A stretch of DNA of 64,000 bases, taken from the NCBI GenBank assembly GCA_040112665.1, contig CP157796.1, positions 2,567,501 through 2,631,500 of the forward strand, given 5' to 3'. Of this stretch, positions 49,929-59,319 are shown piece after piece (position 1 is the first letter of the stretch; the number at the start of each line of letters is the position of its first letter). The notes under the pieces are model-generated. The model did no database searches and had not been told where the DNA came from. It saw nothing but the letters and a program-made list of their open reading frames with translations. This stretch comes from Oceanicaulis sp. (lineage in GTDB: Bacteria > Pseudomonadota > Alphaproteobacteria > Caulobacterales > Maricaulaceae). A program made the position numbers and the translations under genes.

Positions 49929-50918
49929 TCAAAAATGCGTGAATCCGCTCCGGCGCGCTTCGATCGTTCGGCCGTCGCAGGTGACGGTCGCGCCCGCCGC
50001 GCCGTCCGTGAGCCTTCCGATGGCGGTGAGGCCGACATCGCCGATCATCGCCTTTAGGCCGTCGAACCGGGCTTCCGGCACGGCGAGCACCAGCTCGTAA
50101 TCGTCGCCGCCGCCTGCGAGCGAGAGCAGCGCCTCGACCCGGTCGTCCTGCCTGTCGAGCCATCCGCGTGCAGCGTGTGAAAGCGGCAGGCGACCCAGAT
50201 CGATCTCGGCGCGCAGGCCAGAGGCGTCTGCGACATGTCCGGCGTCCGCGATCAGACCGTCGCTGACATCGATCGCCGCGTTCGCGTAGGCCCGAACCGC
50301 TTCGGCGAGCGCGATGCGCGGTTCGGGCAGAGTGAAACGCCGGCTGACATGAGCCGCGGCGGCGACGTCAAAATCGATCCGTCCTAGCCGGTGTTCGAGC
50401 CCCAGCCACGCGTCCCCGATCGTGCCCGTGACCGCAAGGATATCGCCCGCCGAAGCGCCGCCGCGGCGGACGGCCCGCCCGGCCGGAACCGTCCCGAGCA
50501 TCGTCACGGCGATGGTCCAGGGTCCGTCGGCGGCGGTGGTGTCTCCCCCGGCGAGCGTCACGCCGTAACGGTTCTGGTCTTCGGCGAGCCCGTCGGCGAA
50601 GCCGTCCTTCCGCGCCTCGAACCCGCCGATCGGCCAGACGATGTTCAGAAAATAGCACCAGGGATCGGCCGCCATCGCGGCGAGATCCGACAGGTTCGCC
50701 CGCAGTGCCTTGCGGGCCGCGAGCGCAGAGTCTTCCTCCTCTGGGAAGTGCCGGCCCTCGATCAGCGTGTCGGTCGTCACGACCAGCTCCCGCCCGGCCG
50801 GGACCGCGAGCACGGCTGCGTCGTCCTTCAGACGGGCCGCGCCGGGCAGGCCTTCAGTAAGCGGAGCGAGCCGCCGGGCGATGTAGGCGAATTCGCCCTC
50901 TCCGCCCTGCCCGGCCAT
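49929..50918 (-). CDS. thiL: Thiamine-monophosphate kinase
   Basis: Phosphorylates thiamine monophosphate to the diphosphate cofactor. The 329-residue protein of the PurM fold has RLKDDAAVLAVPAGRELVVTTDTLIEGRHF, the LSDLAAMAADPWCYFLNI helix, LAGGDTTAA, and AIDVSDGLIADAGHVA. Its ATG overlaps the nusB stop by one base; nusB-thiL coupling is common. Confidence 0.93.
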   Translation of the reverse strand: MAGQGGEGEFAYIARRLAPLTEGLPGAARLKDDAAVLAVPAGRELVVTTDTLIEGRHFPEEEDSALAARKALRANLSDLAAMAADPWCYFLNIVWPIGGFEARKDGFADGLAEDQNRYGVTLAGGDTTAADGPWTIAVTMLGTVPAGRAVRRGGASAGDILAVTGTIGDAWLGLEHRLGRIDFDVAAAAHVSRRFTLPEPRIALAEAVRAYANAAIDVSDGLIADAGHVADASGLRAEIDLGRLPLSHAARGWLDRQDDRVEALLSLAGGGDDYELVLAVPEARFDGLKAMIGDVGLTAIGRLTDGAAGATVTCDGRTIEARRSGFTHF

Positions 50919-51418
50919 CAGCCGGTCCTGACCTGCCGGGCCAGCGTGTCGAGCGTGGCGTTCACGAAACCCGGCTCCGGGCCTTCGAAGAAGGCGTGCG
51001 CGACGTCGACATACTCGTTGATCACCGTGGCGGTCGGCACGTCGGGCCGCGCGACCAGCTCATAGCCGCCCGCGCGCAGGATCGCCCGCACGGTCGCGTC
51101 GAGCCTGGACAGCTTCCAGCCAGTCTTCAGGGCTTTGGCGATGATCGGATCGACATCGTCCTGGCGCTCGACGATGCCGCTGAGCAGATCCGCGAAGAAG
51201 TCCTCGTCCGCCTCGACATACTCGCCGGGCTCGCCTTCATGGCCGAAGCGGTGATTACGGAACTGCATGACGACCGATTTCGCGCCCTGACCGGTCAGCT
51301 CCATCTGGTACATGGCCTGTACCGCCGAGAGCCGCGCAGACCGGCGCAGACGCGCGCGGCGCTGCGATCTAGTCTCGGCCGCGTCCGGCGTCTCGGTGGC
51401 GCGCTCGGGTTCGGTCAT
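50918..51418 (-). CDS. nusB: Transcription antitermination factor NusB
   Basis: A 166-residue helical RNA-binding protein that joins NusE on boxA of rRNA leaders. RRSARLSAVQAMYQMELTG is the N-terminal helix; LKTGWKLSRLDATVRAILRAGGYELVARPDVPTATVINEYVDVAHAFF is the conserved C-terminal part. The ATG of MTEPERATE overlaps ribH by 4 bases. Confidence 0.95.
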   Translation of the reverse strand: MTEPERATETPDAAETRSQRRARLRRSARLSAVQAMYQMELTGQGAKSVVMQFRNHRFGHEGEPGEYVEADEDFFADLLSGIVERQDDVDPIIAKALKTGWKLSRLDATVRAILRAGGYELVARPDVPTATVINEYVDVAHAFFEGPEPGFVNATLDTLARQVRTG

Positions 51419-51849
51419 CGGGCGAATTTCCGTTTCAGGGCCAGCATGGCGAGCGCGGCTTCTGCGGCGTCCCGGCCCTTGTTCTTCTGATCGACATGGG
51501 CGCGCACGCGCGCCTGCTTGATGTTCTCGACGGTGAGGATGCCGTACCCCAGGCAAACGCCCTGAAGCGACAAATCCATCAATCCGCGTGCGCTTTCTCC
51601 GCACACATAGTCGTAATGGCTCGTCTCGCCCCGGATCACGCAGCCCAAAGCGACATAGGCGTCGTAGCCGGCCCCGCCCTTTTCGGCGAGCGCGATGACG
51701 CCCGGGATCTCGAACGCGCCGGGCACGTGCTCGACCTCATAGCTCGCGCCCTGTTCGTCGAGATAGCCGCTAGCGCCGCGGACGAGTTCTTCGGCGATGT
51801 CTTCATAGAACGGGGCGGCGATCACCAGCACCCGAGGCTTATCGGCCAT
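51415..51849 (-). CDS. ribH: 6,7-dimethyl-8-ribityllumazine synthase
   Basis: Condenses the ribityl-aminouracil with dihydroxybutanone phosphate. The 144-residue subunit has HVPGAFEIPGVIALAE, ALGCVIRGETSHYDYVCGE with the catalytic His, and VCLGYGILTVENIKQA. It overlaps both ribBA (11 bases) and nusB (4 bases). Confidence 0.95.
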   Translation of the reverse strand: MADKPRVLVIAAPFYEDIAEELVRGASGYLDEQGASYEVEHVPGAFEIPGVIALAEKGGAGYDAYVALGCVIRGETSHYDYVCGESARGLMDLSLQGVCLGYGILTVENIKQARVRAHVDQKNKGRDAAEAALAMLALKRKFAR

Positions 51850-52990
51850 GTCGGCCCCCTTCGATCTCGCGCTGCTCGACGACTTCGAGGCCGTAGCCGT
51901 CGAGGCCGACGATGGTCTGCGGCGCGGTGGACAGCAAAATCATCTTTCTCACGCCCAGATCAAGCAGGATCTGAGCGCCGACGCCGTATTCGCGCAAGCG
52001 GCGCGCTTCGCGGGTGTCGGGCGAATCTGCGGGCGCGGCGCCGAAGCGCTCGGTGATGGCGGCCGGGTTCGTCTCCCGGATGAAGACCATCACGGCGGGC
52101 CCGTCATGGGCGGCCAGCGCCTCGACCCCGTGCTCGACCAGCTCGGACCGCCCCCCGAGCGCGCCCAAAACGTCGTCGGCGAAGCTCACCTTGTGCATCC
52201 GAACGAGCGCCGGCTCGCCGGCTTTCGGCGTGCCCTTGCTGATCGCGACGTGTTCCACATTGTCGACGAGCGAGCGGAACACGGTGAGCTTGAACGGACC
52301 GCCCCAACGGGTCTCGACCTCGGTGTCGAGCCGGCGTTCGACGAAGCGGTCGTGCTTTCTGCGATAAGCGATGAGGTCGGCGATCGTGCCGATCTTCAAG
52401 CCATGGCGTTGGGCGAAGGCGACGAGTTCAGGCAGGCGCGCCATCGAGCCGTCTTCGTTCATGATCTCGCAGATCACGCCCGACGGATTGCAGCCTGCGA
52501 GCCTTGCGACATCGACAGCCGCTTCAGTGTGGCCTGCGCGGACCAGAACACCGCCGTCGCGCGCGACGAGCGGGAAGACATGGCCGGGCGACACGATGTC
52601 GTCCGCGCCCTTGGTGGGGTCGATCGCCGCAGCGATCGTGCGGGCGCGGTCATGCGCGGAGATGCCGGTGGTCACGCCCTCGCGGGCTTCGATCGAGACG
52701 GTGAAGTTCGTCGTGTGGCGGCTCTCGTTGCGCTGGCTCATCAGCGGCAGTTTGAGCGCCTCGGCGCGCTCGCGTGGCATGGACAGGCAGATCAGGCCCC
52801 GGCCATGCTTGGCCATGAAGTTCACCGCCTCGGGCGTGGCGAACTGGGCGGGCATGACCAGATCGCCCTCGTTCTCCCGGTCCTCGGCGTCCACCAGGAT
52901 GAACATGCGCCCGTTGCGCGCGTCCTCGATGATGTCCTCGATCGGGGAGAGCGGGCTTTCAGGACCGGTGTCGTTCGCGGTGTCGCTCAA
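51839..52990 (-). CDS. ribB: RibBA: DHBP synthase with degenerate GTP cyclohydrolase II domain
   Basis: Residues 14-210 are a full 3,4-dihydroxy-2-butanone-4-phosphate synthase: DAEDRENEGDLVMPA with the acidic metal site, RESRHTTNFTVSIEAREGVTTGISA, GHVFPLVARDGGVLVRAGHTEAAVD. The C-terminal 170 residues align in position with GTP cyclohydrolase II, but the zinc site (normally H-S-x-C-L-T-G-D with two more Cys) reads MHKVSFADDVLGALGGRSEL with no Cys. That half is therefore probably inactive, and GTP cyclohydrolase activity must come from elsewhere. Confidence 0.92.
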   Translation of the reverse strand: MSDTANDTGPESPLSPIEDIIEDARNGRMFILVDAEDRENEGDLVMPAQFATPEAVNFMAKHGRGLICLSMPRERAEALKLPLMSQRNESRHTTNFTVSIEAREGVTTGISAHDRARTIAAAIDPTKGADDIVSPGHVFPLVARDGGVLVRAGHTEAAVDVARLAGCNPSGVICEIMNEDGSMARLPELVAFAQRHGLKIGTIADLIAYRRKHDRFVERRLDTEVETRWGGPFKLTVFRSLVDNVEHVAISKGTPKAGEPALVRMHKVSFADDVLGALGGRSELVEHGVEALAAHDGPAVMVFIRETNPAAITERFGAAPADSPDTREARRLREYGVGAQILLDLGVRKMILLSTAPQTIVGLDGYGLEVVEQREIEGGRHGR

Positions 52991-53622
52991 GACGAAGCGC
53001 CTTCGCTGTCGGGCGCGCCGGGCCGGCGCGACTGCATCAGGCGCGCGGCGTAGCGCGCCATGACGTCGATCTCAAGATTGACGTGCGCTCCCGCCTGCAG
53101 CGCGCCCAGCGTCGTGGCTTCGGCGGTGTGGGGAATGATCATCAGCGAGAACCGGTCGCCGTCCACGCCGTTCACGGTCAGCGACACGCCGTCCACGGCG
53201 ATCGAGCCTTTCTCGGCGATGAAGGGAGACAGCGCTTCAGGGGCGGCGATCTCGAACGTGATCCAGCCGTCCGCGTCGCGGCGGGAGACCACCTCGCCGA
53301 CCCCGTCGACATGGCCCTGAACGATATGGCCGCCGAGCTCGTCGCCCACTTTCAGCGAGCGCTCGAGATTGAGGCGCGCGCCCTCGCTCTTTGCGCCGAA
53401 CGTCGTGCGCGCAAGGGTCTCCGGAGAGACTTCCACAACGTGACGCGCGCCGCCCTCTTGCGCTTCGACCGCGACGACGGTGAGGCACACACCATCGTGG
53501 GCGACAGAGCAGCCGAGCTCGAAGCTTTCGGGCGCATACGGGCTGTCGACATGCAGCCGGCGCACGGCGCCATCCTCGACTTTCGCGATTCTGCCGATCG
53601 CCGTGACGATGCCTGTGAACAT
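52987..53622 (-). CDS. ribE: Riboflavin synthase, alpha chain
   Basis: Dismutates two lumazines to riboflavin. The 211-residue protein has the MFTGIV start and two homologous lumazine-binding barrels (GCSVAHDGVCLTVV in the first, GSIAVDGVSLTVNGVDGD in the second), and LGGHIVQGHVDGVGEV between them. It overlaps ribBA by 4 bases. Confidence 0.95.
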   Translation of the reverse strand: MFTGIVTAIGRIAKVEDGAVRRLHVDSPYAPESFELGCSVAHDGVCLTVVAVEAQEGGARHVVEVSPETLARTTFGAKSEGARLNLERSLKVGDELGGHIVQGHVDGVGEVVSRRDADGWITFEIAAPEALSPFIAEKGSIAVDGVSLTVNGVDGDRFSLMIIPHTAEATTLGALQAGAHVNLEIDVMARYAARLMQSRRPGAPDSEGASS

Positions 53623-53627
53623 TCGGC

Positions 53628-54290
53628 TCAGCCCCGCTCGTAGGTTTCCCAGAGGTCCGCGCCCGCCTCACGTACGCTGACGCGGGTGAAGATGGGCGCA
53701 GCGCCCAGGCTCTCAAGGCCGAGCGCTGCGACGCAAGGCCGCCCGTCGCCGCCGATCAGCGTGGGCGCGCGGAACCATTCAATCCTGTCGACCAGGCCTT
53801 CGCGCACCGCCGCGCCCGCCAGCGTCCCGCCCGCCTCGATCATCAGGCTGCGCACGCCGTCTTCGAACAGTGCTCGCAGCGCCGCCGTAAGGGATGCCCT
53901 GCCCGCACCGTCAGTCTCGACCGCGACCAGCCGCGCCCCGTTCGACGACAGAGCCTGGGCGTCTGTGTCGGTCTTCGCGTGGAAGAGCGTCGCGGGGCCG
54001 GCTTTCAGCAGCGCGCAATCGGCCGGCGTGCGCAGACGGCTGTCCATCACCGCCCGCAGCGGCTGATGCTCGCTCGGCGCGCCGCCAGGCCGTGCGGTCA
54101 TCTGCGGGTCGTCTGCGAGCACGGTCCCCACCCCGGTCAGAACGGCGTCGTGTGCGGCGCGCATGTGATGAACCGCCTCACGCGCCTCGGGCCCCGTGAT
54201 CCATTTCGACCGGCCGTCGCCGAGCGCGATCTTTCCGTCGAGCGAGGTGGCGAGCTTGAGCGTGACCGTCGGGCGCGGCGGCTCGCTCAC
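53628..54290 (-). CDS. ribD: RibD-type pyrimidine reductase, deaminase domain absent
   Basis: A 220-residue DHFR-like reductase: [60 protein letters not shown], and [29 protein letters not shown]. This is the C-terminal half of RibD. The usual N-terminal deaminase with its HAE and PCxxxxxxPPC zinc site is missing, and no room exists for it because the start overlaps nrdR by 4 bases. The deaminase step must be encoded elsewhere. Confidence 0.9.
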   Translation of the reverse strand: MSEPPRPTVTLKLATSLDGKIALGDGRSKWITGPEAREAVHHMRAAHDAVLTGVGTVLADDPQMTARPGGAPSEHQPLRAVMDSRLRTPADCALLKAGPATLFHAKTDTDAQALSSNGARLVAVETDGAGRASLTAALRALFEDGVRSLMIEAGGTLAGAAVREGLVDRIEWFRAPTLIGGDGRPCVAALGLESLGAAPIFTRVSVREAGADLWETYERG

Positions 54291-54787
54291 GCCTCGTCCC
54301 CTTCTCCGCCCTCGTCGTCGGGCGCGTCATCCTCGCCGTTGAGGTGATGCTGGCGGATGAAGTTCGAGAAGTCGTCGACTTCCTTGAAGTCGCGATAGAC
54401 CGAGGCGTAGCGCACATAAGCCACGGTATCGAGATGGCGCAGCCCGTCCATGACCAGCTCGCCGATCGTCTTGGACGGCACGTCCGGCTCGCCGCCGCTT
54501 TCCAGCCTGCGCACGATGCCGGAGATCATCTGATCGAGCCGATCGCGATCGATCGCCCGCTTCTGGGCTGCGAGATTGATCGACTTGGCGAGCTTCTCGC
54601 GCTCGAACGGCTCACGCGTTCCGTCGGACTTGATGACGTTGAGGTCGCGCAGGTGAACGCGCTCGAACGTGGTGAAACGCGCCCCGCACCCCGGGCAGAG
54701 CCTGCGCCGGCGTATCGCCTGGCTGTCCTCAGCCGGGCGGGAGTCCTTCACCTGGGTGTCGGGGTTCGCGCAGAAAGGACAGCGCAA
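54287..54787 (-). CDS. nrdR: Transcriptional repressor NrdR
   Basis: A 166-residue regulator of ribonucleotide reductase genes: zinc ribbon CPFC (3-6) with CPGC (31-34 region, [18 protein letters not shown]), then an ATP-cone ([23 protein letters not shown]). The acidic C-terminal tail DEGGEGDEA is an extension. It lies one base from the glyA stop and overlaps ribD, placing it in the glyA-nrdR-rib string. Confidence 0.95.
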   Translation of the reverse strand: MRCPFCANPDTQVKDSRPAEDSQAIRRRRLCPGCGARFTTFERVHLRDLNVIKSDGTREPFEREKLAKSINLAAQKRAIDRDRLDQMISGIVRRLESGGEPDVPSKTIGELVMDGLRHLDTVAYVRYASVYRDFKEVDDFSNFIRQHHLNGEDDAPDDEGGEGDEA

Positions 54788-54788
54788 G

Positions 54789-56105
54789 TCAGGCGCGCTC
54801 CACGTTGAGTTCGGGATAGATCGGGAAGCGGTCGCACAGCGCGATCACTTCCTCGCGGATACGGCCCTCGACGGCGGCGTCGCCGTCACGGTTCGCGGCG
54901 AGCGCGTCGAGCACTTCGGCCATCATCTCGCCCACCCGGCGGAACTCAGCCGCACCGAAGCCGCGCGTGGTCCCGGCCGGCGAACCGATACGGAGCCCGG
55001 AGGTCACCATCGGCTTTTCGGGGTCGAACGGCACGCCGTTCTTGTTGCAGGTGATGTGGGCGCGTTCGAGCGCCTTCTCCGAAATGTCGCCGGTCAGGCT
55101 TTTCGGCCTGAGATCGACGAGCGCGACATGACTGTCGGTGCCGCCGGAGACGAGGTCGAAACCCGCCTCGCCGAGCGCGCCGGCCATCGCCTTGCAGTTC
55201 TCGACCACGTTGCGCGCATAGGCCTTGAACTCAGGCCGCAGCGCCTCGCCGAAGGCCACCGCTTTGGCTGCGATGACGTGCATGAGCGGGCCGCCCTGAA
55301 GGCCGGGGAAGACCGCGGAGTTGAACTTCTTGCCCAGCTCGGCGTCGCGCGAAACGATCATGCCGCCGCGCGGCCCGCGCAGCGTCTTGTGCGTGGTCGT
55401 GGTGCAAACGTCCGCGTATTCGACGGGACTGGGATAGGCGCCGCCCGCGACCAGGCCGGCGAAATGGGCCATGTCCACGAGGAGATAGGCGCCGACCTCG
55501 TCGGCGATCTCGCGGAACGCCTTGAAATCGATCGTGCGCGGATAGGCCGACCCGCCCGCGATGATCATCTGCGGCCGGATCTCCCGGGCCTGTTCGCGGA
55601 GCTTGTCGTAGTCGATCAGCGCGTCGTCTTCGCGCACGCCGTAGGAATGGGCCTCGAACCACTTGCCGGAAATGTTCGGACGCGCCCCGTGGGTCAGGTG
55701 ACCGCCGGCGGCGAGATCGAGCCCGAGAATCTTGTCGCCCGGTTTGAGCAGAGCGAGAAAGACCGCCTGATTCGCCTGGCTGCCCGAGTTGGGCTGAACG
55801 TTCGCGTAGGCCGCGCCGAACAGCTTTTTCGCGCGCTCGATGGCGAGTTCCTCGGCGATGTCGACAAACTCGCAGCCGCCGTAATAGCGCCGGCCCGGAT
55901 AGCCTTCGGCGTACTTGTTGGTGAGCGGCGAACCCTGCGCTTCCAGTACGGCGCGCGAGACGATGTTCTCAGACGCGATCAGTTCGATCTGGGTCTGCTG
56001 ACGCCGAATCTCCTTCGAGATCGCGTCGGCGAGCTCGGGGTCGGCCGCGCCGAGCGCCTGCGTGAAGAAGGGGTTCGCGGGATCGTTCGCGTGCGCGTCG
56101 GCCAT
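54789..56105 (-). CDS. glyA: Serine hydroxymethyltransferase
   Basis: Interconverts serine and glycine with tetrahydrofolate. The 438-residue PLP enzyme has [36 protein letters not shown], the [13 protein letters not shown] turn, and the PLP lysine in [14 protein letters not shown] (about 240). It heads the nrdR-riboflavin string. The 229 bases upstream to mucR hold no gene and presumably carry both promoters. Confidence 0.96.
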   Translation of the reverse strand: MADAHANDPANPFFTQALGAADPELADAISKEIRRQQTQIELIASENIVSRAVLEAQGSPLTNKYAEGYPGRRYYGGCEFVDIAEELAIERAKKLFGAAYANVQPNSGSQANQAVFLALLKPGDKILGLDLAAGGHLTHGARPNISGKWFEAHSYGVREDDALIDYDKLREQAREIRPQMIIAGGSAYPRTIDFKAFREIADEVGAYLLVDMAHFAGLVAGGAYPSPVEYADVCTTTTHKTLRGPRGGMIVSRDAELGKKFNSAVFPGLQGGPLMHVIAAKAVAFGEALRPEFKAYARNVVENCKAMAGALGEAGFDLVSGGTDSHVALVDLRPKSLTGDISEKALERAHITCNKNGVPFDPEKPMVTSGLRIGSPAGTTRGFGAAEFRRVGEMMAEVLDALAANRDGDAAVEGRIREEVIALCDRFPIYPELNVERA

Positions 56106-56334
56106 GGGCGCCTGTGCTCCATCTGCTTGGGGTCTTTACATACGGCCCGGCGCGGCGGGCGACAACCACGCGAGGCGTCAGCCCGAAGCTGCGCACCGCT
56201 CAACCATGAACTGGCAAAACAAAAGCAATGAGGCGTGATTTTATTCAGCTGTTTACTTGCGCTCAAGACAGTGGGCTCATATACAGCCGCCAATCCGAGG
56301 GATTCGGACCGGGTCAAAACCACTTCAGGATCAT

Positions 56335-56766
56335 ATGATGAACGAAGAGCACATTCCGACCGTCGATAACGAAGAACTGCTGCGCATGACGACCGACATC
56401 GTCGCGTCTTTCCTTACGCACAATTCGGTGCCGGCGGAGAGCGTTCCGGACATGATCAAGTCCGTGCACGCCACGATGAAAGACATTGCGACCGACCAGC
56501 CCAAGCCCGAGCCCAAGGCGAAGCCGGCGGTTCCGGTCTCCAAATCGGTGACCGACGATTACATCGTCTGCCTGGAAGACGGCAAGAAGCTGAAAATGCT
56601 CAAGCGCTATCTGCGCTCGCAGTACCACATGAGCCCGGAAGACTATCGCCGGAAGTGGGGCCTGCCGGCCGACTATCCGATGGTCGCGCCGAACTATTCC
56701 AAGCGCCGCTCCGAGTTCGCCAAGGAAATCGGCCTGGGCCGCGGCGGCCGCAAGAAAGGCAAATAA
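56335..56766 (+). CDS. MucR/Ros-family transcriptional regulator
   Basis: A 143-residue DNA-binding protein. An N-terminal oligomerisation helix (LRMTTDIVASFLTHNSVP) and a Lys/Pro linker precede the Ros/MucR zinc-finger-like domain: DDYIVCLEDGKKLKMLKRYLRSQYHMSPEDYRRKWGLPADYPMVAPNYSKRRSEFAKEIGLG. It is a global regulator in alphaproteobacteria, often of the cell cycle and surface traits. Two adjacent ATGs could serve as start; the first has AGGA in better position. Confidence 0.93.
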   Translation: MMNEEHIPTVDNEELLRMTTDIVASFLTHNSVPAESVPDMIKSVHATMKDIATDQPKPEPKAKPAVPVSKSVTDDYIVCLEDGKKLKMLKRYLRSQYHMSPEDYRRKWGLPADYPMVAPNYSKRRSEFAKEIGLGRGGRKKGK

Positions 56767-56782
56767 GCCTTTCTTCGCCGTT

Positions 56783-57028
56783 TCAGACGATGACGCCCCG
56801 GCCGCCACGCCGGGGCGTTTTCGTTTCCGAACCGTCTTTCGAGACGAGACCGAGTTTTCGGGCGAGCTTGCGGCCCGCGATGCGTTCGAGATCAAGCTGG
56901 GCGGCCGAGCGCGGCCCGGTGACCACGACTTCCTCGCCGGTGGCGACGTCGACCGCGGCGACGCGCACCGAATCGCCGATCGCGACAAACTCGAAGATCA
57001 CTTCGCGACCTTCGAGCGGCTCGCTCAT
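56783..57028 (-). CDS. Small protein beside hemA (DUF6898-like)
   Basis: An 81-residue protein beginning [37 protein letters not shown] short protein of this type regularly follows ALAS genes in alphaproteobacteria (DUF6898, from memory). Its ATG shares a base with the hemA stop (TGATG), so translation is coupled. Its last codons form one arm of the mucR terminator. Confidence 0.75.
   Translation of the reverse strand: MSEPLEGREVIFEFVAIGDSVRVAAVDVATGEEVVVTGPRSAAQLDLERIAGRKLARKLGLVSKDGSETKTPRRGGRGVIV
56794..56821 (+). terminator. mucR terminator overlapping the convergent gene's 3' end
   Basis: CGCCCCGGC/GCCGGGGCG, a 9-bp stem with a 6-base loop followed by TTTT and more T-rich sequence on the plus strand, 27 bases after the mucR stop. 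The stem lies inside the end of the convergent DUF6898-like gene. Confidence 0.8.
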
Positions 57029-58242
57029 CAGGCCACCTTCTCCGCTGCATGGACGGCGTAAACCGCCCTCACCGCCTCGACGAGTTCGTCCATCAGCGCG
57101 TCGTCGTGCAGCGGCGTCGGGGTCAGCCGCATCCGTTCGGTCCCGCGCGGGACGGTGGGATAGTTGATCGGCTGTACGTAGATGCCGTGCTTCTCCAGAA
57201 GCTCGTCGGTCATCCGCTTGCATAGCACCGGATCGCCGACATGAAGCGGCACGATATGGGTCTCGGAGTCCATCACCGGCAGGCCCGCTTCGCGGAAACG
57301 GCGCTTAAGCGTCGCGGCGCGCTCCTGATGGGATTCCCGCAGATGATGCGCGCTTTTGAGGTACTCCACGCTGGCGCGCGCGCCAGCGGCGAGCGCCGGG
57401 GCGAGCGAAGTCGTGAAGATGAACCCCGGAGCCCACGAGCGGATCGCGTCGACGATGACCTCGTCTGCGGCGATGTATCCGCCCATCACGCCGAACGCCT
57501 TGCCCAGCGTGCCTTCGATGATGTCGAACCGGTGAAGCAGGCCGTCGCGCTCGGCGACCCCGCCGCCGCGCAGCCCGTACAGCCCGACCGCGTGCACTTC
57601 GTCGAGATAGGTCAGCGCGCCGTACTTGTCGGCGAGATCGCATACCGCCTCGAGCGGGCCGATATCGCCGTCCATCGAGTAGACCGACTCGAGCGCGATC
57701 AGCTTCGGCGCGTCTTTCGGCGCAGCCTTGAGAAGCTGTTCGAGATGGTCGATGTCGTTATGCCGCCAGACATGCTTCTCGCAGTTCGCGTTCTTCACCC
57801 CTTCGATCATCGAGGCGTGATTGAGCGCGTCCGAGAAGATGATCAGGCCGGGCAGGATCTTGCCCAGCGTCGCGATCGTCGCCTGGTTGGCGATGTAGCC
57901 CGAGGTGAAGAGCAGCGCGGCTTCCTTCTGGTGAAGGTCGGCCAGAGAGGTTTCGAGCTCGACATGGTAGTGGGTCGTGCCGGAGATGTTCCGCGTACCG
58001 CCCGCGCCGGCCCCGACATCGTCGATCGCCTGCTTCATCGCGCCGGTCACGCAGGGGCTCTGGCCCATGCCCAGATAGTCGTTCGAGCACCAGACCACGA
58101 CTTCGCGCACGTCGCCGTCTTCGGTCCGCCAGCGCGCGCGAGGGAACTCGCCGCGAACCCGGCGAAGATTGGCGAACACGCGATAGCGGCCCTCGGCGCG
58201 AACACGCGCGAGCGAAGCCTTGAATGCGCTGCGATAATCCAT
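57028..58242 (-). CDS. hemA: 5-aminolevulinate synthase (C4 pathway)
   Basis: Condenses glycine and succinyl-CoA, the first step of heme synthesis in alphaproteobacteria. The 404-residue PLP enzyme has [43 protein letters not shown], the [11 protein letters not shown] turn, and the PLP lysine in [13 protein letters not shown] (about 248). The DUF6898-like gene follows it; hemB lies about 3.5 kb away. Confidence 0.96.
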   Translation of the reverse strand: MDYRSAFKASLARVRAEGRYRVFANLRRVRGEFPRARWRTEDGDVREVVVWCSNDYLGMGQSPCVTGAMKQAIDDVGAGAGGTRNISGTTHYHVELETSLADLHQKEAALLFTSGYIANQATIATLGKILPGLIIFSDALNHASMIEGVKNANCEKHVWRHNDIDHLEQLLKAAPKDAPKLIALESVYSMDGDIGPLEAVCDLADKYGALTYLDEVHAVGLYGLRGGGVAERDGLLHRFDIIEGTLGKAFGVMGGYIAADEVIVDAIRSWAPGFIFTTSLAPALAAGARASVEYLKSAHHLRESHQERAATLKRRFREAGLPVMDSETHIVPLHVGDPVLCKRMTDELLEKHGIYVQPINYPTVPRGTERMRLTPTPLHDDALMDELVEAVRAVYAVHAAEKVA

Positions 58243-58389
58243 GGCGTCCGCGCCGGCACGCGAAGGGGCGGAACCGGCGGCTCTCCGTTGCTGGTCTATG
58301 TCACCCGTTCGACATAGACCGAACCGCCCGCTTCGTCGCCCCCCGGATGACTAAAGGTCGCGGCCCTTGTTTGAAACTGTTTCGCAAAC

Positions 58390-59292
58390 TCAAGCGCTTG
58401 GCTTCAGCTCGCCCGACAGAAGCTTGATGACGCCGGAGAAATCCTGACCCTCGCCGCCATTGTTCACGAACATCTCGTAGAGCGCCTCGGCCTGCGCGCC
58501 CATCGGCGTGGAGGCGTTCGCGCGATGGGCCGCGCCCATGGCGAGCTTGAGATCCTTGAGCATCATCGGCGCGGCGAAGCCGGGCTTGTAATCGCGGTTG
58601 GACGGCGCGGCGGGCACCGGCCCGGGGACCGGGCAATAGCTCGTCAGCGACCAGTTCTGCCCCGACGCCTTGGAGGCGATGTCGAAGAAGTTCTGCGGGT
58701 CGAGGCCGAGCTTGATCGCGAGGTTCATCGCCTCGCAGGTGCCGATCATGTGTACGGCGAGCAGCATGTTGTTGCAGATCTTCGCCGCCTGCCCGGCGCC
58801 GGCGTCGCCGGCCCGGATCACCGCCTTGCCCATCTTCTGAAGGATCGGTTCGGCCTTGGCGAAGGCCTCTTCAGGGCCGCCGACCATGAAGGTGAGCGTG
58901 CCGCCTTCGGCCGCAGCGACCCCGCCGGAAACCGGCGCGTCGACGAAGCTGAACCCGGCTTTCGCTGCAGTCTCGCCGACCTCGCGCGCGGTCTCCACAT
59001 CGATGGTGGAGCAGTCGATGACTACGGTGTCTTTCCCGGCCAGCGACAGCACACCTGCGTCGCCGAGATAGATCGATCGAACATGCGGGCCGGCGGGCAG
59101 CATGGTGACGACCACTTCCGCGCCCTCGACGGCGTTCTCGACGCTGGAGGCGGCTTTCGCGCCCTTTTCAGCCAGCGCCTTCACCGCGTCGGGATTGAGA
59201 TCATAGGCGCGCACGGCGTGGCCGGCCTTCACCAGGTTCGCGGCCATGCCCGAGCCCATGTTTCCAAGTCCGATGAATGCGATCTCGGCCAT
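58390..59292 (-). CDS. mmsB: 3-hydroxyisobutyrate dehydrogenase
   Basis: NAD-dependent oxidation of 3-hydroxyisobutyrate in valine breakdown. The 300-residue protein has the dinucleotide fold FIGLGNMGSGMAANLVKAGH, the substrate-site DAPVSGGVAAAEGGTLTFMVGG (about 120), and the catalytic Lys in GAGQAAKICNNML (about 170). It lies 27 bases downstream of the HIBYL-CoA hydrolase gene, the preceding enzyme of the pathway. Confidence 0.94.
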   Translation of the reverse strand: MAEIAFIGLGNMGSGMAANLVKAGHAVRAYDLNPDAVKALAEKGAKAASSVENAVEGAEVVVTMLPAGPHVRSIYLGDAGVLSLAGKDTVVIDCSTIDVETAREVGETAAKAGFSFVDAPVSGGVAAAEGGTLTFMVGGPEEAFAKAEPILQKMGKAVIRAGDAGAGQAAKICNNMLLAVHMIGTCEAMNLAIKLGLDPQNFFDIASKASGQNWSLTSYCPVPGPVPAAPSNRDYKPGFAAPMMLKDLKLAMGAAHRANASTPMGAQAEALYEMFVNNGGEGQDFSGVIKLLSGELKPSA

Positions 59293-59319
59293 GCGGGCCT
59301 CCCTTAAAAGTATTCGGCT

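Noticed and set aside
53623-56334. FMN riboswitch for the riboflavin genes
   Set aside because: The rib genes are inside a tightly overlapping string beginning at glyA/nrdR, and I saw no RFN-type conserved segments in the gaps.
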